From positions 124,001 through 188,000 of the forward strand of contig CP103032.1 of the NCBI GenBank assembly GCA_024752435.1: a stretch of 64,000 bases of DNA. Direction: 5' to 3'. The stretch comes from Allantophomopsis cytisporea. Taxonomy: Eukaryota > Ascomycota > Leotiomycetes > Phacidiales > Phacidiaceae. The notes beneath the pieces were generated by a model. The model searched no databases. It worked only from the letters and a program-made list of their open reading frames with translations, and had not been told where the DNA came from. A program made the translations under genes and the position numbers. How positions within the stretch are numbered: position 1 is the first letter of the stretch; the number at the start of each line of letters is the position of its first letter. Positions 11,053 through 22,529 of the stretch are shown here, piece by piece.

Positions 11053-13616
11053 ATGCGGTCATTGTATCTCCTTTTCGTCGCTCCGGCGCTGCTGCAAGCG
11101 GTTATTGCGAGCCAGCTCAAGCATAACCAGCTGTGTATGTCGGCATGTCAAGAAGCTCTCGGCTATTTCACCTTTAATGGCACTGATGCAGATGCCTCCT
11201 ACTACGTTGATGAATGTACCAATGAGTTGAAAGTCAAATCAATGTATGCATGTACGAAGTACTATGGGCAGGATTCTGATATCAAGCCTGGGTATGCGTA
11301 CTTGAACCAAGTCTGCAAGACATATGGCGGTATCAGCTTACTTCCATATTCAATTATCGACAATATGACCCGAGAGGATATCGAAGGATTGACGCAGGTC
11401 ACCACGGATGATATACTGCTTGGAGAGACCTTCGATGAAGTGGTTCTGATTTCAGCGGAGTTATATAGTGTTTCTTACCGAACTTTGGTAATTTAGTTTT
11501 CCTGTATGAGTTGGCCTGGTTTAACTCTCGAATAGGATACGTGGGCGTTTGAGGTTAACACGCACATTCTTTATGGGTAGGATGACACCATAAGAGGCAT
11601 GTGATTGTTGCATTATCTAACAGAGAAACAGATGGGTGATGTACATCTTCTGGGCTATTGTGATAGCTTTGGGTCTGACTAGTCGACTCTTCTCTCACTT
11701 GGCAAATGCATCTGCCTCAAGAAAAGATTTGAACAAAAGCATACCAGCTCACAATACCGACAGCAATATTCAACAAAAGATCCAGCGCTGGTATCAAATG
11801 TACGTGACCCTTCCGCAGGTGTTCAATACCCCGGAAGAAGAACCGAGCACATGGTATACTATCCCGCCTCGTATCCAGGCTTTTACGATATTCTCCTTCG
11901 TCTTTATCAACTTTGTTCTTTGCAGTGTCAATTACCACGCTTTCACAGGAAACCTATAGTAAGTAATGTTCATGCCACAATTCCTCGGTTACGCTAACAA
12001 AGACAGTTGGAGTAATCCTGCAGTCCAGCGATGGAGATATATTGCTGATCGCACTGGCATAATCTCTATTGCTAACCTTCCTCTTGTCTGGTTATTTGGT
12101 ATACGCAATAACTTTCTCCTTTGGGTTACGGCCTGGGACTTCTCCACCTTCAACAACTTCCATCGCTGGGTTGCCAGAGTAGCTACACTTGAGGCTATAA
12201 TCCACTCGGTTGCGTATACTTGCGAGACATATGGTAAGTGTGTTTTCCGATTGCATCACTCATGCTAACACATAGTAGTGGATGGTGGCTTCGCCGAGTA
12301 TGCTTCCCAATGGCTGTATACATACTGGTACACGGGTGTCATTGTGAGTCTTTGTTCCAGAAGGACAACACCCTGCTCCAGAAATGCATTGTGCTCATTA
12401 TATAACATAGGCAACTATAATTATGTCATTAATGCTTCCATGTTCAATTTTAAGTCTACGACGACATTTCTATGAGATCTTCCTCTATGGCCACATTGCA
12501 ATGTCCATAGTATTCCTAGTCAATTTGTGGTAGTAAGTGCGACTGCCCCTTGAAGATACTCGATACTGACTATCAAGTCACATCCAAATAATGCAAGGCG
12601 AATACAACGGTTACTTTTGGCCATGCGTAGCAATCTGGGTCTTCGACCGCGTGGCACGATTAGTCCGCATCATCCTCCTCCAAATAAAGTGTTGGCACCT
12701 AAAAGCCACAGCAAAATATTCCGAAGATGGCGACATCATCAGGCTCGAAGTCCCAACCTTGTCGACCTGGACCACCCCACAACCAGGCGCATATTACTAC
12801 ATCTATTTCTTTACTGGCACTCGTTTTTGGGAAAGCCACCCCTTCACTCTCGCAACCTACACACCAGCTAGCTCCGTACCCGAACCCATTCAGTTAACCA
12901 TTCTGCCTTCAAATTCCAAAGAAGCCGACCTGGAAAACCTCCTCATTCCACATTCAGAGTCTTCAAAAGGTGTATCTGCACCCACATCTCCGCCCATACC
13001 TATAGATCTTCCCTCATTTACCTCACCAGCTTCGACTCCGCACATGACCTTCCTTATCCGACCCTATGCAGGCCTCACTTCCCGCCTCCGCAAAACGATT
13101 TTAAATTCCCAAATTGTTGGCCACTCGTCCTGCAAGCTACGCGTGCTGGTTGAAGGACCCTATGGGCACGCACCCTCGCTGCAGCACTTCGCGCATGTCC
13201 TTTTCATTGTCGGCGGTAGTGGTATCACGGTACCTCTCGCACATCTATCCAAACTTGCACCTGGCAACGCCACGGTCGTGTGGGCGGTGCGCCAGCGTGC
13301 CTTCTTCGACGATGTGTATGCGCGGGATCTTAGTTTGCAGGAGGCAGCGAAAATGCATGTGTTTGTTACTGGAGATGAGGCAGACAAAGTGGAGGGTGAT
13401 GAGAGGGAGGGAATGGTATTTCATTGTGGGCGCCCGCATGTTGGAGTTGTTGTTGCGGATGCGGCGGAGAGTGGAGTGTTGAGTCAGGGGAAGTGTGCGG
13501 TTGTTGTTTGCGGTCCTGGAAGCATGGTTGGAGAGGCGAGAGCGGCATTATTAACGGCTTTGGAGAGGGATGATAGACTTGATATTGACTTTCTTGAGGA
13601 GAGTTTCTCCTGGTAG
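11053..13616 (+). CDS. Ferric/cupric reductase, FRE family
   Basis: Seven exons (11053-11487, 11536-11576, 11632-11958, 12007-12233, 12279-12343, 12411-12532, 12578-13616) give 2256 nt, 751 residues, with consistent phases. The order is: signal peptide (MRSLYLLFV...), extracellular Cys-containing domain, transmembrane ferric-reductase domain, FAD-binding FR-type domain, NAD(P)-binding domain. Two His pairs with about 13 residues between partners fit bis-heme ligation: HRWVAR with IIHSVAYT, and YGHIAMS with WYHIQ. HPFTLAT is the FAD-binding motif, VGGSGIT the nucleotide-binding glycine motif and CGPGSM the C-terminal NADPH motif. The enzyme passes electrons from cytosolic NADPH to extracellular Fe(III) or Cu(II) for reductive uptake at the plasma membrane. 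No FET3/FTR1-type partner is next to it. The start at 11053 is chosen over an in-frame ATG at 10999 because it begins the signal peptide directly. Confidence 0.93.
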
Positions 13617-13835
13617 ATATAGAAAGTGAAAAGATTTGGATATGAAATAGATTAATGATCTGCAATTAGACTATGACCAACGATAGAACGCTGTTCGTCC
13701 AAAGCTACTTTACCAATCTGTGAAATGTGTTGCTCTGCAAAAGCCTGATCAATCTCATGATATTTATAGCATTCCTTGATTTTTGATTTATGGTATGATC
13801 AGATGCGGGTTCAGGACTACTTTTCCAAGCTCAGC

Positions 13836-14813
13836 CTATAGAAGATGCTCTGGCGTTCGTCTTATTATTTCACGAATAAGTGTTGAACTTATTCCCTTCA
13901 TCCGCGCACTGGATGGAACGAATCTTAATGTATGCTCGGGGTCGTCTATATGCCTACAAATCTTGACACCTGTGGCATTTTCACGGATATCCTCGAGCAA
14001 TTCTTTTGATATGTTGTGAAACGCATGTGGGTCTTGAATTTCTGTCAATTTACGATCTTGATACAACCGAATCACAAAATATTACTGACCTGATTCAAAA
14101 AACGATTCAGCATATTTGGGACAGATCATGAAGAGCTTCGCTTGAATTTTGCGCGCGCCCTCCTCGGCACGCTCTCTGAGCTTTTCCTCGTCAATAGGAA
14201 CTTCTTCCCAATCACCATAATCCACCAATTTCAACATTCTTGCTCCAATCCCGAAGCCTGCAGGTCGACTCGCATCGCTGACAACATATTCTTCGCAGCC
14301 CCATGCGTTGTATGGTTGCCAGCCGTTGATACTGATAAGATCTGGTCCACAGAGAAAGACGTACTCGATTTCAAAGCCGTCCTTTTTGATACTTCTCGTA
14401 AGGCAATTCTGAAAGATATACCATTCTTTCACACTGCCATCATAAACCCAGTACCAGTCGCTGGGGACTTCACCTCTCCACAAGCGAACACGCTGTTGTT
14501 TGGTGAATTTGAGTGGTTTGTTCTCCAGGCAAAATTTATCGGCCAAATCGGAATCGTCCAGAAGAACAACGATGGCTGCGATGATATTGAGATCCGGCCC
14601 GCTTTTTGAAAATCCATGTCCCAGAAGCTCACGGTGCCCAATATGAGGAGGGTTGAAGGATCCACAATAGAGTAGGATGCGATTTATACGACCAGATTCG
14701 AGAACTGGCTGACTGTGGCAGATTCCGTAATCAAAAATTCTCTCGTGAAGTCCACGTCTGTTTCCATGATAAATTTCTTTGATATACTTTACTAGAAGCT
14801 CACGACTTGGCAT
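13836..14813 (-). CDS. NMNAT-like nucleotidyltransferase (cytidylyltransferase superfamily)
   Basis: Exon 1 (14813-14090) and exon 2 (14041-13836) are joined across a 48-nt GTCAGT...ACAG intron and give 309 residues. Near residue 50 is CGSFNPPHIGH, the (H/G)xFxPxHxGH ATP-binding signature of the HIGH superfamily. Near the C terminus ISSTLIREI matches the second nucleotide-binding motif, ISSTxxR. These two motifs together are typical of nicotinamide/nicotinate mononucleotide adenylyltransferases, which make NAD from NMN and ATP. The protein differs from the canonical housekeeping NMNAT by inserts between the motifs and looks like a fungal paralogous subfamily, so substrate is not certain. It is convergent with the ferric reductase gene (stops 219 bp apart). 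Confidence 0.85.
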
Positions 14814-15783
14814 TTTCGACGGACGTTGAGAGAGAATGTATTGAGGATATAGTGTGTTACGTGAATAATGATCTGAAAACTGGGTCTAAAGGCATTAATC
14901 TCAATGATATAGACATGTTTTTACATTCAAGTGTCATGCAAGGGAAAGAGGAGAGTGCGCGGGGTAAACAAATGGAACCCAACGAAATCTGCACGTTCTG
15001 GGGTGACATAGCATGGGTCAAATAAGGAGATGTAATAAGATGTTAAGGTACTGTTCTATGATACTTTATAACTTTTGGGAGTTTGTTCTATTAAAATATG
15101 CACACATCAGTGTAGAAGGTCGAAGAGAAGAGTAATGATTATTGCGGCCCTCACATTCGAAGGCGAGCACTTCCTCATTAGGAAGTGTGAATACCCCACC
15201 CGCATAACATGCAGCATAGAACTCATAGCATATCTCAGAGGGCGTCTCTCTATATAACTATGAACTGATCTATGAGGAATATGTATTCCAATCTGTGTAC
15301 GGATTTCCATACATTGCGACATGATATCACGATTTGTCGATTATCCCCGAATTGATCCATTGTCCTGAGTCTTCCCACAGTCGTGATTTACTATAAGCCT
15401 ACAGTTCACAAAAAGAAAGGCAGAAAGAATGAGAAGGAGAAGAAAAAAAAGGCACTTGGCTAGAATCGAACCAGAGAGCTCTTGGTAGCAAAGAAGTAGG
15501 CCAACCCGATGCTTCCTCATGGCGTGTACGCAACCCCTCGTAAAGGTGCCGATGGTCTCCAAAGGTTCCTGCCAAATGAGCTATTGAAGCTATCGGAGAA
15601 GGTACCTGCAGTCTGCTTATTTGAAAACATGTATGCCATACCGGACCCACTTTTCTGAGATCCCAGCATCCATGGTACCTTATTTCAATTTCTATATACT
15701 TCGACCTATTCCGTGACACTGTTTTATTGTTTACCCTATGTGAATGTTGTCTTATAGTTACTGTTATACAATAAATCGTGTAT
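14814..15783. other. Intergenic holding a tRNA-like relic
   Basis: This AT-rich spacer lies between the nucleotidyltransferase promoter and the 3' end of the WSC gene. It holds no supported protein gene. Its one notable content is the tRNA-like element at 15443-15550, listed separately. Confidence 0.5.
15443..15550 (-). pseudogene. tRNA-like relic with A box, B box and Pol III terminator
   Basis: On the minus strand, GGCACCT at 15550 can pair with AAGTGCC at 15457-15451 in six of seven positions, like an acceptor stem. Between them lie an A-box-like CGAGGGG, a short possible D stem (ACG/CGT) and an almost perfect B box GGTTCGATTCT. Eight T residues follow at once (15450-15443), a Pol III terminator. 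The anticodon and T stems do not fold well: the T stem has one wobble and one mismatch, and no five-pair anticodon stem was found. It is therefore best called a degenerate class II (Leu/Ser-like) tRNA or tRNA-derived relic. A functional tRNA is not claimed. Confidence 0.4.
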
Positions 15784-18657
15784 TTATGACCCAGTCGCGC
15801 TAGGACTCGCAGTACTCAAGAAACATGTACAAGCACTACTAACAGCACTTGCACTGAATGCACTCGCAAAAGCAGGTACTGTCTTTGTCGCCAGTGCACC
15901 GCTCATAGTCTGAGTATATGTAGGGCAGAATATCAATGCTGCCGCTGAGTTCGACTCCAATGCCCTGAGCTCGTTATCTTCATAACAGGTGATTGGAGCA
16001 GATGGCAGTGGAATAGTACCATTGTAGGTATACTATTGCGATTGTTAGTCTGAAATGCGTGCATTTAAAAAGCTGTGACATTTAGGAACTTACAAGTTGT
16101 ATACGGTTAGAGCCACCACAGTATTCTAACGAACCCGGTGAGCAGAGCATATTGCAGCCTGAAGCGGATTGGTTGGCCGATGCAGTCAGGTTGATGCTGT
16201 AGCCTGCAAAACACTGCCCCCCATATTCGATTCCAACGTAGGGATATTTGGCACCAAGAGCCAAGCAGTTTTCCACACTTGTAGTATCAGGAAACTGCTT
16301 ACTCAAAGCCCTCACATTACTCTGCTCATTTACACAAGCATAGAAGCTGTAATTTGCTGATCCAGCAGGAATCGAAGGTTGAGGAGGCAACGCAGCGGTG
16401 CGGGAATACATGGATACACGATTACCGGCACCACATAAGAGCGAGGAGTTTCCGGGGCAGGGTATCGAGCAGTCTGATACTGATGCACTAGAAGCACCAA
16501 TGTCAAGTGTCATGCCGGCCCAGCATTCAGAGCCATATTCGATACCAGCCCAGGAATATGCCGCTGCAAGTGAGAGACATACTTCCGGGGTCATGGTGCT
16601 AAGGGAGGCGAGTTGAGTTGTTAGTGCGCGGCTATTGGAAGGCTCTTTCACGCAGTTGTACCAGGTGAAATTTGCGTTTCCTAGGAAGACGCCAATTGGA
16701 AGAGCTGGTGTGGCTGTCGCTGCTATAGAAGACGTTGTAGGTGTTGATGATATAGAGGAGGGTATAGTAAGCGATGCAGCGGTACTTGTTGATACAGAGA
16801 CCGAGGCCACGGTTGAAACAAGGGAAACGGATGAAGTGACTGAGGTCGAGACTGGTAATGCTGAGGAAGCAGATGTGCTGTTGACCAGTTGGAACACTAC
16901 TCACGTCAGATGTAGACCTTTATCATAAACTGCAATCTCACCATTCAACTTTGAAGATCCTCCACATACTTCCCACTGATTTCCCGCACAGCTCATTGCG
17001 CATCCAGAGGCAGCTGTAAGTAAAGATCCAGGATTGAGTTGATTTCCACAGTAACACTAAATCTATCAACATCATCTTCGTATTGGAGCTTTGTTGATCG
17101 TTAAGTACCTCTTGGCTATATTCCACTCCTGCATACTGATATCCATTGCAAAATTCAATACAAAGTTCGGCAGACATATAGGTCGAATTCACATAGCTCT
17201 TAGCTGACAATGCTCTCGCATTTGTGGCTTCAGTATAGCAACCAGTCAACTGATAGCCACCATAACCTTCAGAGGGCTCCGGACTACTAGTATTGAAGTT
17301 AGCTGAGCAGCTCGCTGCAACTTCTCCAGGGCATGTAGTCGCCAAGGTAGATGAATCAAGCGAACAACCCGGAAGTTTGGATATGATGCCAGATGTTTGT
17401 TCGCATGGAAAGACCGGTGATTGGAGTGGACAGAAATCGGCATAATTTTCGATATTGGTAGCTGTGAATGCTGGACATTCCTCCACAACTCCATCAGGAA
17501 TTTGGGTGAGGCAGTTTGCAACCGCATTATCAAGTGTTGGAATATCCCAGCCGTTTATAAAGTCTCCGTGGTATCCAAATCCAGTCTGTACATTTAGCCG
17601 AAGACCAATAAGGGGGTTTTGTGACTCACCGTATCTCCATTAGCAAAGACGAACTCTCCATCTCCAGTCTGGTCAATCGAATCCACGCTATATAAAACTT
17701 CAAAGAAAAGATGCGGAAGTAAATGTGGGTGTGTCGGTGGACAAGCACCATTGCTTTCTTGAAGTTAGAAGTTGGCTCCTTTTTCAGGCTGTTGAACTTA
17801 CTCTATTTGAGAAAGATAGGCGACATGGCTTTGATCAGAGTTATACAGATTCACACCATCCCAGCAGCTTTGCATTTGGATTTGAGCTCGGAACCCATCA
17901 GGGCAAGTGGTGTTCGTGATACCGGGTGTTTCGGCATGATTATTGTCATAGTCGATACAACTGAATTTGTCAGCTAAGCATTGAGAAGACAGCACAGCTA
18001 ACATACAGCATAGAAACTCGATCAGCTACTGGTCGAGGTGGATATGTTGCATTGCCCCATGTCATTGTAGAGCTGTCATAAGATCTAGCAGCATTGTTTC
18101 CAGAAAGGCTATTTATGTCAGTTATTCGATACCTCAACAAAACAGCCGAAGACTTACAACTTGAGTCCTTTGGGAAAAGATATTGCACTTGAACCATCCG
18201 CCCCTACACCTCTGCCTAGATAATAGACAGCCATTCCTCCTATGTACTGTGAGACTTGATATCTTCAATTACGAGAGTTAACATACCATTTGGGACCTCT
18301 TCATATTCTCCGTTGCTATGCAAGTAGTATAACTGAGGTGTCCAATATGCAGACTTATCAGCTTGAATAGAACAACTCGTACATTCTGCTTCTTGTAAAC
18401 TATCATAAGTGGAATCGATATTGATGTCTGATAAAAATATTAATCGTTGACACAATAAGCATTGATAAGATACTCAAGAGGTATTTGAACATACTGCTTG
18501 CACCAGAGATTTTATGTACATGGGAGCTGGCAATTCCCTTTGATATAACAGGATCGATTCTTCCTACTTGTATAACAGAGCAACTCATCCGCCAGAATGC
18601 GTGCACACCCGGGGCTCCCAAAGCCGCCAAGGCGATAGCCAGAAAAGAACGCGACAT
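15784..18657 (-). CDS. Secreted DUF1996 protein with three WSC domains
   Basis: This multi-exon gene has start ATG at 18657 and TAA at 15784-15786. A signal peptide (MSRSFLAIALAALGA...) is followed by FWRMSCSV and IDPVISKG...SSHVH, the start of a DUF1996 domain. That domain continues through SAYWTP, CIDYDNNH and SCWDGVNL in exons down to about 17800. WSC domain 1 (GCYTEATNARAL...CYCGNQL) lies near 17290-16950. A Ser/Thr/Val stalk follows at about 16900-16730. WSC domains 2 and 3 lie at about 16700-16390 and 16370-16090, and a Cys-rich tail ends the protein. Several introns were checked by splice sites and phase, including GTATGT at about 18492 and the last one at about 16093-16036. WSC domains bind wall carbohydrates, and DUF1996 proteins are extracellular. 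A wall or secreted carbohydrate-binding role is inferred. Not every exon boundary was fixed. Confidence 0.85.
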
Positions 18658-21600
18658 TTACTGAAAATTGTCGAGAAATAGTTACAGGCCCGTCAAGAGG
18701 ATCTAAGAGAAGCAAATTTGAACAACCACAATGTGATGGCCAGCCTACTATATATTAACTCAACTATCAGCTGCAACGACGCCTGATCGCTGAACATCAC
18801 ATTTTAACATCTCAAAGGGCTTATTAGGGACGGTCTATCATCGAACGTCATGCCGCATCTCATTGTGTGTGCATGAAGTTCGTTACAAATAAACAATGGC
18901 GTCGCTACAGGAGCAAGTCATCGACACCGCGCTAAAATTCACGCTGGAATCCCCAACTCCTGGTGTTCGGAGCATGCACACTGACCGCAAGCAGCATTCC
19001 TCCTGTCAGTGAAATGCTGCGCAGAAATCGCGCCTATCTAGACCGAGCCTGTTTGCAGCGCGGTAGTGCTAGTATGACCGGTTGCGGCTATCTTCAACCT
19101 CGAGTCATGCTCGAGAAGGCCCAAAAATAAAGCGGTCAAGTAGGACTTATTCGGTAGTGCGTAAGCTTAGACACAGGCTTAAACGCATATCTAATTCCTA
19201 TACCTTGATCTTGGTGTTGCTTCATCTGCGTCATGTTGTTGTTTGCGGAATTGTGGAGGAATGAAGGGATGGGCGGTATGATATAAGCTTCTTTCGGTTC
19301 GCAGCCGAGGCCATGCAACGTGCAATGGAACTCGAAATACTTCTGGGTCCTGCTACATGATACATTCTTGGGTCTTGATCAAAATTGGGGAATTGAGGAT
19401 TGGGACAGTTGGTAGACACACAGTAGAAGAAATGAATATCTGTGATAGTCCTTCAAATCCTTATGTATGTCGAAGACTACTACATCATTGATCAGGAGCT
19501 GTGGTCTTCCCCAGTTCTCATCTGATCCTCAAATACTCGCTCACACAATACAGAAAACTGATAGACTTTATGTCTCGGAGGCACCGAGCTGACAGCTAAA
19601 ACCTTGAGGCTTAAGCCGCCGTTTTCATTGTCATCCGAATGAGGAATCGATCACATCAGAATCATTATCTCTTCGCGTACGATAGTTGATTCTATCAACT
19701 GCTACCAGAAGGAGTTAGAGTTCGCGCCTCAACCTCCCTTCCATGGACAATCCAAGCTCTGCCTGAATATTGTAGTGACCTTTGTTGAAGCCTCTTTCCT
19801 CATCGTCTCGCTGAAAACCTCGTCTTCGTCTTACAGAACATGGAACATATGCTGCGCTATCAAATCATGCTTGCTTTCAATTGATACGTTCATATCTCTG
19901 TGCAAGACATCTTATTAGGAGTTCTCGAACCCTTTGCATGCCATCACGGCTGCCTGGTTGGTTTTAACAGACATTGGACCTTTTTTTGAGCCACAATTTT
20001 CTTAGTTGCAGAATTATGCTTCCAAGATACTTCATCAGTTCTCTTTTGTATCAAGCCAAAAGTATCGCTACATCCCACTCCATATCTCAAGTTTATCGTT
20101 ATCTGATGTTCGATATCAATCTTCAACAAGAATCCTCGTTGGCTACCGCAAGCTTCGATATCGCATCCACATTTAAACTAGCTAGATATGTGTCTACCCA
20201 TTGTAGCAGCTTATAGTCTGTACAAAGAGAGAGATTTAAGGTTGGAAATGACATGAACTAAGTGATCTCTACGAGTATTCTAAGATGTGACCTATCAATT
20301 AGTGTAGTACTTGAGTAGATCTATAATGGGCACTACTATAAAGCCCTTTATATTCAGCACTTTTACACATTTTCATTGAGTTAGGAATGATTTCTTGTTG
20401 GATTGTGGTAGCTCTTCCTGTCTACACAAGCAGTAAAGTCAAGATCCTTTTTATTGCCGTCTCAATCAGCATATATAAGCCACTTGCTTAAATATCTAAC
20501 CTTAGCAATCGCCTAGTTCTTGACATCTTGATTTAAAGTGACTATCAGTTACTAATCCTGTAGTCGACTATTTAGATATTCTTATCCTTAACAATCTTTA
20601 CATCACTATTCATTGAGCTAAATTTTTATAATCCTATAACAAGGTTAGGTCAGTTCCGTGCATTATCAGAAATCTAAGCTGGATAAAGTATATGTTGTCA
20701 TAATACTCGGTACACAGTCACTTTAGCATAAGGAGTAAATCTAATCCGGCAATCAGGTAAAAGTCGAGAAATTCACACTTCCATACTCTAGTAAAAGTAA
20801 TTGAGGTCTTTGTTGACCGTGTGTGTTAGGATATATAGCATCAAAAGGCAATAATAAATACAGATGGTCACCGTTCGCACTGAGAAATTTATAACTGCTA
20901 TCTGGACTTCTTCAAACTACCATCAGTCTAAAACAATCTAAACAGCTTAAACTCAACTCAACACTCAAACATTTCCCTCAATCAAAAAATATCAAGAAAC
21001 CCTATATTACCCTTGAAGATACGAAGTATCGCCAAAGACTACTCATCGCACATATAAAGCGAGCGTTCCATACGGTTTCCTCATTTACCAAGCAGATTCC
21101 CAAACTATGGAAGACATTACACTACTGTTGAACAAGCCTCCCGAACCGCAAATGTTAACAATTGACAAAGCGTTGTCGACTTCGTTAATGATGACGATTC
21201 TCGCACGACTTCCGCAACGGTGACGAGTAAGTTAATGACGACGTAGGCAGTACCGTCTCTTTAACGAAGCAACTCTACTGGCACGTATTTCGGTCAAAGT
21301 GAAGTTTTTATAATCATTCATTCAGTTTAGAGATAACGTAACGTGCAATGCCAGCTTTAAACGGTAATTCTCATCACGACCCCTTAAAAGAGCCTCACCA
21401 CCCTATCATTCTCACAAAAACATATACATCTCACAAATATCTCACAGCTACAATCACAGTCACAGTCACAGTAAATCAAAGTCACAAAACTCCAAATTCA
21501 TAAAAAGAGCATATATTAAACCGCCTACCCACAATCCCACACGGGTATCAAAGCAACCAAACAAAGAAACCCAACCCAGTCCCAATCCCAATCCCATCCC

Positions 21601-22529
21601 AGCCCAAGTTTGCACAGACCCAAGAAAATAAGAAGAGGTCATACCACACAACGCAAGGCGAGGCAAGGCCCATCCATAAGACCAAAACGAATACAAGCGC
21701 TAAGCCACCGTCCCAAACCCCACATGAATAACGTAGCCACATAAAAGTTTGCATGGACAAAATCAGAGTAGTAAGAAGTAAAAAGGAGAAGTCTGTTCTC
21801 GGTGGACAGGAGGGGATATGATGTGATGTGGTAAAGGGGAGTAAGGTTTGTTTGAATGTTGTTTCAAGAGCGGCATTTTATTATCAGGATCGGGAGAAGA
21901 AAAGGAGAAGAAATGAGAATGGAAAGAAGACATAGACATGAAGATGAATATCCTCCCATAATTCACAATCTGATAAGAGATCATAGATCTGCCTCCCCAC
22001 CACAACGCAACGTAACGCACACACGGAATCGCACCGCCCTTCTTTATAGAACAGCACAATCTTCCACCCATCAAACACATATGAATTTCGATCAGACTCT
22101 AGATGGAGAGAATGCTACTGTTCAATTCAAATCAACCGCCAATGCCTAGCCGCCCAAACACACACAAATATCTCCCACACATCTCTCGTCTTCCCACCTC
22201 TTCCTCTTTCGCACAAAAAAAAGAGAAACACAAAGCCCGAATGGACAACAACAAAGAAATGACTCGTAATCATGGATTCATAAATTCGTAAGCAGTAAAA
22301 CAAACGAAAAAGGACAAATGAAGAAGAAAAAGTAAGAAGGGGGGAAATATTCCAATCCGGGTATCTAATTTGGATAAAGTATGTATAATGTCTCTTTCCT
22401 TCTCCATGACCGCCGATCGTCTCAACAATCATCAGAGTGGTATTGCATATTCATGTCGAGTCGATGTCAATCCCGATGTTTCCTCGATAGGAAAGTCTAA
22501 TATCAACCGCTCTTTAACGTTCTCGTCAC
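18658..22529. other. Large intergenic region, AT-rich in the middle
   Basis: Almost 3.9 kb without a supportable gene. The 18.66-19.4 kb part is probably the promoter of the DUF1996/WSC gene. From about 20.2 to 21.0 kb the sequence is strongly AT-rich with few CG dinucleotides, resembling a RIP-degraded repeat relic. From about 21.4 to 22.5 kb it is A/C-rich low complexity, probably the 3' UTR side of the C2H2 factor gene. Open frames there are biased and unrecognisable. No tRNA or rRNA was seen. Confidence 0.45.
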
